Origin: Erpobdella octoculata
Lineage: Eukaryota; Annelida; Clitellata; Hirudinida; Erpobdellidae
DNA length: 64,000 bases
Reading direction: 5' to 3'
NCBI GenBank assembly: GCA_963978895.1
Contig: OZ022241.1
Location: forward strand, 19,949,725-20,013,724
Positions 11,925 through 34,419 of the stretch are shown one piece after another. A program made the translations under genes and the position numbers. The notes under the pieces are model-generated. The model saw only the letters and a list, made by a program, of their open reading frames with translations. It ran no database searches and had not been told where the DNA came from. Every line of letters starts with the position of its first letter. The first letter of the stretch is position 1.

Positions 11925-12181
11925 TTGAAATATCTCTCCGAAATTTTTAGAAAACCGTTGAAATACACAAATTAAAACCCAAAAGTGAACAATAAACCAA
12001 GCAATTCGCAAATTATTAGGAGAAATCGTCAATTCAACCAACTAGAAAGTTAGCCTATAAGATTATGGAGTTTGTGTTTGGTAATAAATTATTTATAAAC
12101 CGATTTAGAGTATTGGAAAAAATTAAAAATAAAATCGATTCAGCCAAGTGCGCCACTTTTTTCAATCGAGTTTGCCTAAAA

Positions 12182-12345
<164 letters not shown>

Positions 12346-12394
12346 TTTTTATCTTTGTTAAAAATTTACCGACAAATTGACAGGAAAGCAAACG

Positions 12395-12530
12395 AAACGT
12401 GAAAACAAGCGGAAACGGGATAGTAAACGGGAAATGGAGAGCAAACGGGAACAGGAGAGCAAGCGGGAAAGGAAACGGGAGCAAGAGAGAAGAACTATAG
12501 AAAAATTTTCAAAAACCCCGGGCATTGTAC
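12395..12530 (-). repeat. GC-rich dispersed repeat, inverted copy
   Basis: Degenerate GCGGAAACGGGAAAG units followed by CAAAAACCCCGGGCA, the inverted form of the opening of the copies at 4538, 26998 and 61739. It abuts the degraded protease ORF, whose downstream RT is missing. Confidence 0.8.
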
Positions 12531-12647
12531 ACTCGATTGCTTTCCGAGATTGATTTTTTAAATTGTCATAATTTTGTACATTAGACTCTTAGTGATGTTT
12601 TAGTGATGTTTTAGCGGCTTCAAGCAGTGCCTGAATTTGCGAGTACT

Positions 12648-13424
12648 TCATTCTTTTATATTATTATTTCTACCAATCACCGTGTTACATGCCAATATGT
12701 GGTCGACTGGGCTGCATACCGCAATTTCGTCACCTTTTGTTAGTCGCTTGTCGCATTCTGTCACATTCATAACTCTGACTGGCACGTAGCTTCCTGACTT
12801 CGTTCGTACCAGTGTTTTTCCGATCATTAATCCATGTTTTTCAACTCCAGTCAGGGGCTTGATGAACCTAACAACTCTTGAGTTCTTATCGTTTTCTGTT
12901 CTTGCCCAAACCAAAGATTCCGAGTGAGCCGGTACAACGATGCTCTTTGTTACCAATACTCGTTTCACCGAAATCATTTCGTCTTTATAATAAACAGGTA
13001 TTTCCAAATCCCTCTGTCTAAATGTTCCCATTTTTAAGTCCAATGCAAAACCATGTCCTTTCATTATGTCAAGCCCAAGTAGACACTCTTCTTCTATGTC
13101 GGCAACCAAAAACTGATGCTGAAAAGTTCTATTTCCCAGCCTAATTTTAGTTTGAATTTTACCAACTACTGGGACAAGCTCCCCAGTTGTAGTCTTAAGA
13201 TGAATGTCATTTCCACTTTGCAAAACTTCTCCTTTTGCTAAACAACGCCTTATAATTGAACAAGAAGCTCCAGTATCAATGATATATTTACAGTTTCTTA
13301 TTCCCAGTCTGCCCTCCACAAATATACTTGTCCCTTTCTTCAAAATAGAAATCGGTACCACTTTATAAGGTAAAATATCGTTTATTGCAACAGAGTCTGG
13401 ATTTTGTTTGTTGGAACGGGCCAC
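12648..13424 (-). pseudogene. Gypsy-like retrotransposon aspartic protease region
   Basis: 258 codons, open. The retroviral-type aspartic protease is marked by YIIDTGASCSIIRR near residues 48-61, a flap-like TTTGELVPVVGKI, and CLLGLDIMKGHG near 114-125 (the ILG-type element). Gag with a zinc knuckle lies immediately upstream in broken frames (13467-14260), the usual order. Downstream, where RT should begin, only about 100 bases remain before the dispersed repeat. The element is therefore truncated after the protease, and no LTR was recognised. Confidence 0.85.
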
Positions 13425-13466
13425 TATGGGTCTTGCTTGTCTGACATCATCGTGCTTTTTGGAGTC

Positions 13467-14260
13467 TCATTGCTTTCGTTGCCCATGTCTAAACAGCTGG
13501 AATCTACAGTCCCTCTGTAGATGTCCCAACCCATCGCAATTCCAGCAACGCGGTGAGTTGTTATTCTTTTTCCAGCTAGGCTTTTCATCCATAATTTTTC
13601 GGACTCCATCATCCAGGTCATCTTCTTCGATTCCCACCTTTCTTACCCGATGAGACCTATCAGATAATTCTTCAGAGGCTTTATAATTCAAGCCAAATGC
13701 CAAAGCCTCACTGGGACCAGCTACTAGGGCGACCCTAAGAGCTTTTTGGGTTTCGGAGTTCTTCAAGGCCGCTATGAATCCATCCGCAATAATGTATTGA
13801 GGACATTTCGAGGGCACAAGGGATATCCCAGATTGGCGAGTCGTTCTATATCCGCTTCCAGCTGTTGCAAGCTTTTTTCGGGTTTCTGGCGTCGACTCTT
13901 GAGTTGAGCTCAACAAATTTCTGGCGCGTGTTGATTACCGAATCTGCTCTCAAGAACCTTCTCGATTGCATCGTAATCATCTCTATTTGCAATAAGCTCG
14001 AAAAGCTGTAAAACTTCTCCCCTCAAAGAAAATACCAGATTTTTCGCCTTCTGCTGGCTGGTTAACCAGTTATTTTTCCTGGCAGCAATTTCAAATTTAG
14101 TTTTGTAGACGGACCATGACACAGTGCCATCAAAAGCCGGGGTCTTGGCATGCTCAACAGAATAAATTCTTTCTTGGGCTTGGCGACAAGTCTGTCCTTG
14201 TTTAACCAGATTGTTCCAGCCTCAACTCAAGCAGGGAGAGTTCTTCCAATAATTTGTGAT
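13467..14260 (-). pseudogene. Gypsy-like Gag remnant with CCHC zinc knuckle
   Basis: Frame 1 (from about 14260 to 13910) reads EHAKTPAFDGTVSWSVYK and RKNNWLTSQQKAKNL, the start of the Gag matrix/capsid fold. A second frame (13916-13467) carries SETQKALRVALVAGPSEAL and the zinc knuckle CWNCDGLGHLQRDC (CX2CX4HX4C). At least two frameshifts separate the pieces, so it is dead. The frame continues conceptually into the protease at 12648-13424. Confidence 0.85.
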
Positions 14261-14512
14261 GAACCATTTTTATTTATCTCGCTTCTGAGACCAGTTGCTA
14301 TAATATCGATAACTATACTCAGGTTCTTTAGAAATGGTTCAAAATTTATTAGAAAAAAATACACACTTAATCAAAAACCTGTGTCTTAGTAACTGCAATT
14401 AAGACTGGTTGATTGAAGTTATGTACTCACTCAACATATTTTTTATGTCTTTCTTAGTTCATAAAGTCTTCTGAAGTTAATCAGCTTTGATAACAAAATT
14501 ATAAACCGTAGG

Positions 14513-14630
<118 letters not shown>

Positions 14631-14639
14631 TGTGTGTTT

Positions 14640-15453
14640 GTATGGGTGAGTATTCGATTATCGTATCCGAACCGCTGGAGCAATCTAAACAAAAATTGAG
14701 TCTTCATCAAGGAAAAGGTTTTAAGAGATTTCAACAAAATTTTCTTGATTTTACTTTTTTGAGCAAACAATTAGAGAAAACAAAACAAAAAAACCCGGGA
14801 AAATCTAGGTAACTTTTTGTTAGTGTAACATAAAGCATACAAATTATATACAAAATTGTTATTGTTTACTGATCTTTACTGAAAACCTCTTTGACTAGGT
14901 TGTTCAAGGAAGTACTGATTCGAATATTTCCCGACTTGTTTGTGAGATGTAGAAAAGAAGGAATATTGTTAATCATATTTTGAAGTGTGTGTAAGTATGT
15001 AATGAGGTAAATAGGTATGGAGATAAGTTTGGGATAAAGTAAGTACGTAAGTGTGGGAAAAGATAAATAATTTGTTGGAAGTTAGTGAGAATGCATGTTT
15101 ATCTTACTTGGTATAAAAGTGGATGCTTACCTGCAGAAGAAGAAATCATAGATAAGGAAACTTTTTCCAAGGAATGGTTAAAAAAAATTAAAGAAATAGG
15201 AGTTTTTTTATGTTTTTTTCACGTATATATTTGTAAAATATATGATTGGAAGGTTGAACATGTTTCAAAAAAAATTCTTTATAAGAAAAAATTTCGTTAA
15301 AATTTTTAGGAACAGTTGTTAGAAAACTTCAAATTGTTGGAAAAGCCGAAAAAAACATTTTGTTTTGAGATTGCATGGAACTGTATTGTCAGCTTATAAA
15401 TACAAGAAATTATTAAAAAAAAAGTTATATAGAAATATAATTTGAATAAGAAG
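14640..15453. other. Region upstream of the RGK gene, no recognised feature
   Basis: AT-rich sequence with short unassigned open stretches. It probably holds the 5' UTR and promoter of the GTPase gene starting at 15454, but I see no convincing TATA box, initiator or upstream exon. Confidence 0.5.
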
Positions 15454-25380
<9,927 letters not shown>

Positions 25381-25385
25381 TTTTA

Positions 25386-25391
25386 AATAAA
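25386..25391 (+). promoter_or_regulatory. AATAAA polyadenylation hexamer
   Basis: AATAAA lies five bases after the RGK stop codon. A 3' UTR this short would be unusual, so other downstream signals may be used. Confidence 0.35.
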
Positions 25392-25606
25392 ATTGATTTC
25401 ATACTTGAATTGAACCCCATAAATAGAAAGACTGCAATATGATAGAGTTGGTAAATATGTTATTTAAAACGATTTTAATTTATCAGATATAATTTTATGA
25501 CATTTATATTATGTTTTTTTGTCGTATCTTGTGTTAGTAAACATGCAAATAGAAACAAAAATTTTGATCATTAGTAGTAATTCAGTTCTAGTTATGTTTT
25601 GATTAC

Positions 25607-25620
25607 ATTTCTCTTTCTCA

Positions 25621-25698
<78 letters not shown>

Positions 25699-25706
25699 CT
25701 CACTCG
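25607..25706. repeat. (CT)n microsatellite
   Basis: About 90 bases of CT units with a few TTT interruptions. Confidence 0.97.
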
Positions 25707-26765
25707 CTTACTCAGCTTACTCAGCCACTTTCGCATTTTTATTCTTTCAACGCTCTTCGTTTCATCCAGCTTTCTGGAAATATTTCCACATTAATGGTCT
25801 CTCACACAAATCACGTGGCCTTATCATAATACATTCTGATGATATTTACAAATATTATATGTGGTTTCAGATATTTTAACAAGTTATTGCCTTTAACCAC
25901 TTTCTAGACAGTTTTGTATACAATATTACCAATATGGATTTATTTTATTTTAAATTTTATGAAAATACAAATATTTTTTAACTCAAATTATTCAATAAAT
26001 ACTATTATTCAGTAAAACCGGCAAAGGTGAACCCTTTGCTTGAAAAAATCAACAGCGAACATATATCGCTAGGCCTGCCAAAGCAATGTTAATCAAAATA
26101 AATAGTGGGTGCAAGATAAAACTTGTCCATTAAATCTCAAATGAATTCAAACTACTGGACTATACCAAAGAATTAAGAAGATTATTTTACTGAATTGTTT
26201 TCTGCTACATCAGATTCAAACCAAATTTATTTGGAGTTCGTCAGAGGCTTACAAGCATTCAAGACGCCTATGGTCACTAATGGTCAGTCATATGGTCACT
26301 AATGGTCAGTCATGTGAAACACGTCTTATTTTATTATAAATTGGCGCAAAAAATACAAAAACAATGTAAACTTTTTTAAAGCTAGATAACAGCTAAAACG
26401 TGAAACTCAGATTTGGCTGCTAAATTTTCCCTAATTTTCTACAAATCATTTAAAAGTTTGGCGTTACAGAACTTGTCCCTGGGTGGAGGTCACTGTCCAA
26501 AAACGTTCAGAACCAGCATCGACTATACGCTTCGGAGAGGAAATATTGGCGTATTTCTCCAAGAAAGTTCAACCTATCTAACCCTTTCATATATTTACAT
26601 TTAAAAAATATTTACTGAAAAATAGAGTTTCTGTGACCAAAATAAATGAAAAATTTAATTATCCCTGTTGATAAGTCCAAGAAGCTGTTGAAAAACACTA
26701 TGTTGTAAAGAAAGGACTACTTCTGGGAAGACTGTGTCTTTAAATTTTTGGCCACAACCACTTAA
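25707..26765. other. Intergenic, no recognised feature
   Basis: AT-rich. A 20-bp segment, ATGGTCACTAATGGTCAGTC, occurs twice in tandem near 26270-26315. Nothing else supported. Confidence 0.5.
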
Positions 26766-26769
26766 TATG

Positions 26770-26890
26770 GAGTAATTTAAATTATTTTTATTGATAACTA
26801 AATTATTTTTATTTATAACTAATTTATTTTTACTTATAACTAAATTGTTTTTATTTATAAGTACATTATTTTTATTTATAACTATCCCGC
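26770..26890. repeat. ~21-bp tandem repeat
   Basis: About five imperfect copies of a unit close to TAAATTATTTTTATTTATAAC. They translate to the NKNNLVI-type repeats of a spurious minus-strand frame. Confidence 0.8.
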
Positions 26891-26997
26891 ATCCAATCAT
26901 TCTATTATTTCTAGCATAACGTAAAAATCTATAATGTTAAAATGAATTACTCAAAAACTTCAACAAAAAATTAGTTTCTGTTTAATTTTATTTGAAA

Positions 26998-27955
26998 CTA
27001 GCGGGGGCACCCGCGTTGCCCGGGGTTTTTAGAGGTTTACCTAATGTGTTTCTTTTTCGCTCCCGTTTCCTTCCCGCTTGCGCTACCGCTCCCGGTCGTT
27101 ATCCGTTCCCTGTCGTTTTCCCGCTCATTTTTTCACTCTCAGTTCCCCCCCCCCCCTAGATCCGATTCTACATACATACATACATACATACATACATTAA
27201 TACATACATACATACATACATACATACATACATACATACATACATACATACATACATACATACATACATACATACATACATACATACATACATACATACA
27301 TACATACATACATACATACATACATACATACATACATACATACATACATACATACATACATACATACATACATACATACATACATACATAGATACATACA
27401 TACATACAAACATACATACATACATACATACATATATACATACATAAATACATACACACTCCCGCTCCCGGTCGTTATCCGTTCCCTGTCGCTTTCCCGC
27501 TCTTTCTTTCGCTCTCAGTTGACCCCCCTAGATCCGATTCTACATACATACATACATACATACACATACATACTTTGAATGAGCAATTAGTGCCGAAATA
27601 TTGTAAAAAACACATACATACATACATACATACATACATACATACATACATACATACATACATACATACATACATACATACATACATACATACATACATA
27701 CATACATACATACATACATACATACATACATACATACATACATACATACATACATACATACATACACACATACATACACACACACATACATACATACATA
27801 CATACATACATACATACATACATACATACATACATACATACATACATACATACATACATACATACATACATACATACATACATACATACATACAAACATA
27901 CATACATACATACATATATACATACATATATACAAACATTCATTTTTATATATAT
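26998..27955 (+). repeat. GC-rich/ACAT dispersed repeat, tandem composite copy
   Basis: Opens with CTAGCGGGGGCACCCGCGTT and GGGGTTTTTAGAGG, then CGCTCCCGGTCG units, a C run and CTAGATCCGATTCTACATAC, then (ACAT)n to about 27455. A second partial unit (27460-27545) has its own CTAGATCCGATTCTACATAC, a spacer with GTGCCGAAATATTGTAAAAA at 27591, and another (ACAT)n tract to about 27940. The same spacer occurs at 62499. No coding capacity. Confidence 0.9.
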
Positions 27956-27959
27956 AGAT

Positions 27960-28702
27960 TATTTTGTTAATATTTTTAGATAATTTATTTTTAAATTTTT
28001 CACAAAGAAAAAGAACACAGCACTCTTCATTGGGTCATTTTTTACACTTATTATGCTCAAAATTGGGGGAAGCCATTCTTCCTACTTTTTATCTTCTCAT
28101 CCTTTACTCAGCCAAGGCTCTAACCCCGTAAATTTTTGAAGTCTACTGTCATTGGTGAGTCGTTTTGGAAAAAATCACATTTCTTACCCAAAGTTTTGTT
28201 GTGAGAGACAAAGTATTTGTGAATGCAAGTGAGTTGACGGGCAGATACTCATGTTTGCTAGTTATTACATCTACTTCAAAAGGGTTGACCCTCGTCACCC
28301 ATCCCGTTTTGAGTGGATTGACCTTTTATTGTTTTTCACACATCTTTTTGTAGTTGAGCTCCAACCAAATTATTGGTGAAACACGCAGCCTCCGTTTCCC
28401 TATTTTGAAGCCTACTATTGAACCAAAGGTCATCAAAGTTGTTGTTGAACGTTTAAAAATAGAATACAATTAATTATTTTTGATCGCATGCTAGGTTTTA
28501 AAAAGTAAAAGTATACTTTAACACCAAATATTTGGCCCTTTTATTTCCGGAAATAACACTAAAGTATCATTTAATACATATATTATAAATATATTTTAAT
28601 ATGATGCAGTATTTAGCATTCACCAAATTAGATTTTAAGTCTATTTTAATTATATGTGCATTTATTCTCCGCATCTCTAACCAAGTTCCGTAAACCACAA
28701 TT
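27960..28702. other. Intergenic, no recognised feature
   Basis: AT-rich sequence; I see no domain, repeat unit or RNA gene. Confidence 0.5.
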
Positions 28703-29090
28703 CATCTTCGCAGGCCCGTAGCTAGCTGGGGAGGAGGACTGGGAGGGCTACAGCCCCTTTCACTAAAATTTAAGCCCCCCACTAGAATTTTAGCAGGTTT
28801 TTTCACCTAATTTACCCCTAAGCCAGCCAAGTGATGATGAAGTTACGATCCGCAATTTAAATTTAAATATAAATGGATTAAATAAAATTAAATAAAATTA
28901 ATAAATAAGGATAAATTTAAATATAAAGTTAACAATGATAATTTGCATGCCTGTAGCATGAACCATTGCTATAACTGATACCAAAAAGAGCAAAGGTACA
29001 GAGTAGCACGCTACGTGATTCTGTAGTTATGTCTACTCTAGGACAGAGTGATAAGCAGAGTGGAATCAGCTTCGTGCTGTTTATTTTAGC

Positions 29091-29333
29091 ATGTTGGACG
29101 ATATATTAGGAGAATTGAAGGAAAGGTTTGTTGATGGTTCTTCTAAAGGTTTTACTTGTGCAGTGTCTGCCCTTCTACCAACATCAGACAAGTTTTTAGA
29201 TGTCAACGACCTTAAGCCGTTGACGCAACTGCTAAAACAAGACAAGCATGACGATGTTAAAAAATATATTGCAGATGAAGCTCTCATTGCATGTAGGTTT
29301 CTAAAAAAAAAAATTTCAACCAGGCTGCAGTCT
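29091..29333 (+). pseudogene. hAT-like transposase C-terminal fragment, outer copy, first half
   Basis: From ATG 29091: MLDDILGELKERF, LPTSDKFLDVNDLKPLTQLL and EALIACRFLKKK, then the frame is cut by the inner element. The same protein segment appears on the other strand at 30594-30894. The remaining half resumes after 31139, with SAAMTLGISTATCEN-like readings across frames, the hAT C-terminal dimerisation region. Confidence 0.75.
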
Positions 29334-29341
29334 CCAGGAAA

Positions 29342-31131
29342 CAGGCCCGTAGGCAGGATTTAGTGAGTGGGGGGGGGCTATGAAAATTAGTAGGGAGGCT
29401 ACTGATGAACGAAGGCACCGAGGAAGCCTGAGCGCGAGCGCCGCAGGTGCGAAGCCCCTCGCGATAAGGAGATTCGTCAAAGCATTTTGTAGCATTTGAG
29501 AAAAAATGGCATCCAGTTTTGGATATCTTATTATTTAATTTTAGATTTGCAGAGTTGCAATATGTTGCTCGTAATAACAAAAATTAACAATTTTCACAGG
29601 TAATTTTGTCAAATTACAGTATGCTTGTTGTTATCCACAATCTTGATTTTTGATGAGTGCATGGCACACCACTGTGATGACAGCACTGAATCAAATTGTC
29701 CAAATTTAATTATTGATTAAGACAACCGTTATAGTCCACAATACAATAACTTAGTTATTTTATTTTTGATAAAAACTTGTACATCTGTATCAAATGCCAA
29801 GAAATCATTAAAATAAAATCGGATTTAAATATTTGTTTTGACAAAGATCAAACCACATTAGGCCTATAATAAAATGTACTATTCAATTTACTTTCTCATT
29901 TTAAGTTACTAAACATCCATTCATGTGTTACCCATAAAACTTGTCATCAGTTTTTAAACAATCTAAATAGAAGATTAGATTATATATCAAGTCTATCATT
30001 AAACTTATATTGTTGAAAAGATTGTGTGGTTTGACAGTAAGCTTTAAATTGTTTCTTTGAATTAATCAGTTCAGAATATTGGGGTTAATAGTATTGCAGT
30101 GTTAGACTAGCACTAAAAACTACTAAATTATGAAAATAGTTTAAATTATTGAGTCATTCAAAAATCAGAAGCCAAAGTTTGTCAGCTAAGCTGAATTAGC
30201 TTCTTTCTCTGTTCTAAAACTGTAAGATTAAAGTTATCATAGTATTGTAAGACTACGTCCAAGCACTTATTATGAAACTCATGACAATTTTCATGTGTAA
30301 AACATGAATGGATGTGTAGTAGCTTGAAATGAGAAACTAAACTAAAAAGTCCATTTCATTATAATATGGTTTGATCATTGTCAAGACAATTATTTGAATC
30401 CGATTTTATTTTATTGCATTCTTGGTATTTGATAGGTATCCATATCAATTGCTTTACAGAGCAATTTTTCAAATGCCAGAAGTACAAGTTTGCTTTTTCT
30501 GTGGTTGTAGTACTCGTGTTAGACAATAAAATGAATTTTCACAAGTGGCAATCAAGATGCCGAGAGTCATTGCAGCTGAATAGTGCCAATTTAGAGTAGG
30601 AAATGCATTTTTATAGTCCAGAATAAAATCCATCATTTTCTGGAGACTGTAGCCTGGTTGAAATTTGTTTTTTAGAAACCTGCTTGTAATGAGAGCCTCG
30701 TCGGCAATATATTTTTCAACATCGTCCTGCCTGTCTTGTTTTAGCAGTTGCGTCAACGGTTTAAGGTCGTTGACATCTAAAAACTTGTCTGATGTTGGTA
30801 AAAGGACAGACACTGCACAAGTCAAACCTTTAGAATAACTTAAATAACTATCAACAAAGCTCTCCATCAACTCTCCTAATATACCATCCAACATGCTAAA
30901 ATAAACAGCACAAAGCAGATTCCACCCTGGTTGCTCATTACAGAATCACGTATCGTGCTAATCTGTACTTTTGCTCTTTTTGGTATGGGTTTTACCAATT
31001 ATTCATTCTACAAGCATGCAAATTATTATTATTTATTTTATATTTAAATTTACTTTTATTTATTTATTTTTATTTAAAATTTTAGTGGAGGGGCTGCAGC
31101 CCCCCCAGCCCCCCCGCTAGCTACGGGCCTG
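29342..31131 (-). mobile_element. hAT-like transposon, inner copy, inserted in opposite orientation
   Basis: Left end CAGGCCCGTAGGCAGG, right end inverted CAGGCCCGTAGCTAGC. Flanks CCAGGAAA (29334-29341) and CCAAGAAA (31132-31139) form an 8-bp duplication with one mismatch. The two end types are swapped relative to the outer element, so the inner copy is inverted. As a result 28711-29330 pairs with 30480-31131, and 29342-30400 pairs with the segment ending at 32511. It keeps a short transposase C-terminus at 30430-30894. Confidence 0.88.
30430..30894 (-). pseudogene. hAT-like transposase C-terminal fragment, inner copy
   Basis: An open minus-strand frame of 141 codons (30894-30469): MLDGILGELMESF, DYKNAFPTLNWHYSAAMTLG and ATCENSFYCLTRV. 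The last block resembles the hAT dimerisation motif (LPVSxASxERSFSxL type). The zinc finger and DDE-bearing body are absent. Confidence 0.75.
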
Positions 31132-31139
31132 CCAAGAAA

Positions 31140-31410
31140 TGATGGATTGTATGCTGTGCCTTTAAGATGCATCTCCTACATTACATTGGTACTATTCAGC
31201 TGCAATGACTCTTGGCATCTCGACTGCCACTTGTGAGAATTTATTTTCTTGTCTAACACAAGTACTACAACCATGAGAAATGGACCATGAGAAAAAGAAC
31301 AAACTTATACTTCTGGCATTTGAAAAATCGCTCTGTAAAGCAATTGATATAGATGCCTTCTTGCAGAAATTTTCTTTTCAATCCCGTCGCATTTTGATGT
31401 AATTGTAATT
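31140..31410 (+). pseudogene. hAT-like transposase C-terminal fragment, outer copy, second half
   Basis: Just past the right target duplication, plus-strand frames give YYSAAMTLG-like and TATCEN-like readings, then KAIDIDAFLQKFSFQSRR. Stops and frame changes are frequent. It matches the inner copy's region at 30430-30600. Confidence 0.65.
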
Positions 31411-32519
31411 CATCAAAGGTTTTGATAAAAATGGGTACACCTGTATCAAATACCAAGAATGCAATAAAATAAAATCGGATTCAAATAATTGTTTTAACAA
31501 TGATCAAAACACATTATAATGAAATGCACTTTTTAGTTTAGTTTCTCATTTCAAGCTACTACACAACAATTCATGTTTTACAGATGAAAATTATCATCAG
31601 TTTCATAATCAGTGCTTGGACTTAGTCTTACAATACTATAATAACTTCAATCTTACAGTTTTAGAACAGAGAAAAAACTAATTCAGCTTAGCTGACCAAC
31701 TTTGGCTTTTGATTTTTGAATGACTCAATAGTTCAAACTATTTTCATAATTTAGTATTTTTTACTGCTAGTCTGACAATGCAATACTATTAACAACAATA
31801 TTGCTGAACTGATTAATTCGAAGAAACACTTTAAAGCTCATTGTTAAACCAGAAAATTGTTATAACAATATAAGTATAATGATATACTTGATATATAATC
31901 TAATCTTCTATTTAGATTGTTTATAAAATTGATGAAAAGTCTTATGGGTAGTAACTTAAAATGAGAAGCTAAACTAAATAGTACATTTTATTATAATGTG
32001 GTTTGATCTTTGTTAAGACAAATATTTAAATCCAATTTTATTTTATTGATTTCTTGGCATTTGATACAGATGTACAAGTTTTTATCAAAAATAAAATAAG
32101 CAAGTTATTGTATTGTGGACTATAACGGTTGTCTTAATCAATAATTAAATTTGGACAATTTGATTCAGTGCTGTCATCCCAGTGGTGTGCCATGCACGCA
32201 TCAAAAATCAAGATTGTGGATAACAACAAGCATACTGTTATTTGACAAAATTGTCTGTGAAAATTGTTAATTTTCGTTATTACGAGCAACAATATTGCAA
32301 CTCTTAAAAAACCTAAAATCACATAATAGGATATCCAAAATTGGATGCCATTTTGTGCCAAATGCTACAAATGCTTTGGCGAATCTCCTTACCGTGAGTG
32401 GCTTCGCACCTTCGATACTCGCGCTTAGGCTTCTTCGGTGCCCTCGTTCGTCAGTAGCCCCCCTACTACTTTTCAAAGCCCCCCACTCACTAAATCCTAC
32501 CTACGGGCCTGCACCTTCG

Positions 32520-34015
32520 GCACACAAATGCCGTTTCAACCATTAACACTTACAGCAAAATTGCTACCGTATAAACATCATAGTAAACAATTTAGAGGAT
32601 CATCATCATCACGGCAACGGAAAAAGCTTTTGAATAAATAATTCGGTGTATAAAAGTGCTCTCGAGGACTGCTCTCATCACTTCTTATTTCTGTCAAACT
32701 TCTCTTTGTTCTTCTTTATTTAAATTTTTCATGAAACCAACTTCAAATTTTAAAAACAATTGTTTACAAACAAATATCTAATACTGTCTTTAATTTTAGT
32801 TTTCTTATTCCATGCTCAGAAATTTGTGTGCATAGCCCTAATTCATAATCTAATTTTTACAGCAAATAATTCAAATAATGTCAACAAAATATTAGGAGTT
32901 CATTTTCTTTCAATCAAAATTAAATTCAATTCACACTTGTAATAAACAAGTAAAGATAAAAAGAAATTTTTTTAAAGAAATGATTTTGAGTTGAGCGTTT
33001 ATATCCCGATGATTCAGGCGTCTATATAGTCTTTGGTTACATAAGGAGACTCGTAAAAAGTGCGGGCATTCAACGAGACCAATAAATACACTTGGCCACG
33101 CATACTTAGAGCGTCTTGAAATTTGGTTCACATTTTATTTTTCTTATAACTTTATTATTTGGGGTCCCACAATTTTAGTTTTTGTTTCCACGTCTTAACG
33201 CGTTATTATCTATATTACTGGAAATTTCCATGGCTATAAAGTGCCCTTAACGCCGTAATTTTGACTCATTATTTTGTCAGTCAGAATAGCAAAATCGCGA
33301 GCTGACGGCCATTATCGTCATCACCTTAGTCCTTAGTTATCGAATGACCTATTAAAGTATTAAAACATTGTTTATAAAACTTGTTATGTATATTTATCAT
33401 TTATGTTTGTTAACAAAATCATTTTATCCTTTATTTATAAAAAAAATGAACGAATTTAAACAAATTTACGTTAAAAACTTTTTTTCAGCAGATTATTTAA
33501 AAATTGTTTTTTTTTAGATTATTATTCACTTTTAAAAATTAATTGTTTTTATATATGGTTTAAATGGTGTGACTTTAGTGGTTTAAGTAAAAAATGAATA
33601 AAATACTCTCTCCTCTCTCTCCCCTCTTTTTTTCTACGCTCTCTAAGATCTGATCACCACAGACAGACAGAGAGACGAGTGAAGTTAAATAAAAGCATTT
33701 AAAAAAGGATCTTCAAGCACAACAACATAGTTTGTTTACAAACTCCTATACAAACTGAAAAGGCTGGTTTAAAACAAAGTTGGATGAAGAAATGAATAAT
33801 ATTGTCGCGACATCTTGCGAACAGTTATGGCTGTTATAAGTTACAAACTTATACTACTGTTAACTGTGTGTGACGATAAATGAGCTATATATATGTTATT
33901 GCAATGTTCTAATAATGAAAGTAATTTATTTCATTTGTTTTATTAAAGCTTATTTTTTTCACAAATTTTTTTGCAAACTTTAGTAGAACATGATCAAACA
34001 GTGGTGTCAGAGGGG
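32520..34015. other. Intergenic, no recognised feature
   Basis: AT-rich. Short open frames have no recognisable motif. Confidence 0.5.
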
Positions 34016-34021
34016 TCGGTG

Positions 34022-34405
34022 TTACACAGTATGGTAATTCATGGTGCCACCCAGTACGGTATCCATGGTGCCACCCAGTATGGTTTTCATGATGTCACAC
34101 AGAACGGTATTCATGATGTCACACAGTACGGTGTTCGTGGTGCCACACAGTACGGTATTCATGGTGTCACACAGTAAGGTATTCATGGTGTCACCCAGTA
34201 CGGTATTCATGGTGTAACACAGTTCGGTATTCATAGTGCCACACAGTACGGTATTCATGGGGTCACACAGTACGGTATTCATGGTGTAACACAGTACGGT
34301 ATTCATAGTGCCACCCAGTACGGTATTCATGGTGCCACCCAGTACTGTATTCATGGTGCTACCTAGTATGGTATTCATGGTGTCACGCAGTACGGTATTC
34401 ATGGT
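34022..34405. repeat. 24-bp minisatellite
   Basis: About 16 copies of a 24-bp unit containing CGGTATTCATGGTGTCACAC. The length is a multiple of three, so both strands stay open (YGIHGVTQ on the plus strand, TMNTVLGG on the minus). Copies differ mostly by single substitutions. No evidence that it is translated. Confidence 0.95.
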
Positions 34406-34419
34406 TTTCAAAAAACAAA

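Larger units (their letters stand above)
7694..12060 (-). mobile_element. Full-length two-ORF non-LTR retrotransposon (CR1/L2-like)
   Basis: On the minus strand: ORF1 (11924-11004), a 26-bp gap, ORF2 (10977-7786), a short 3' UTR and a terminal (AAATA)n-like tail (7694-7718). Short tandem 3' tails instead of poly(A) are typical of the CR1/L2 group. Both ORFs are open throughout, so the copy looks young. The 5' end is uncertain, near 12060. The tail sits directly in the ACAT tail of the dispersed repeat next to it, which was probably the insertion point. Confidence 0.85.
28711..32511 (+). mobile_element. hAT-like transposon, outer copy, split by a second copy of its family
   Basis: Ends are CAGGCCCGTAGCTAGC at 28711 and the inverted form, CAGGCCCGTAGGTAGG, ending at 32511. 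Flanks CATCTTCG (28703-28710) and CACCTTCG (32512-32519) make an 8-bp target duplication with one mismatch, the hAT length. Only the C-terminal part of a plus-strand transposase remains (29091-29333, then from 31140). The inner element sits at 29342-31131. Without it the outer copy is about 2.0 kb and must be non-autonomous. Confidence 0.88.

Noticed and set aside
34022..34405. CRISPR-like array or repetitive secreted protein
   Set aside because: No spacers between units, simple 24-bp tandem repeat, no start or signal peptide.
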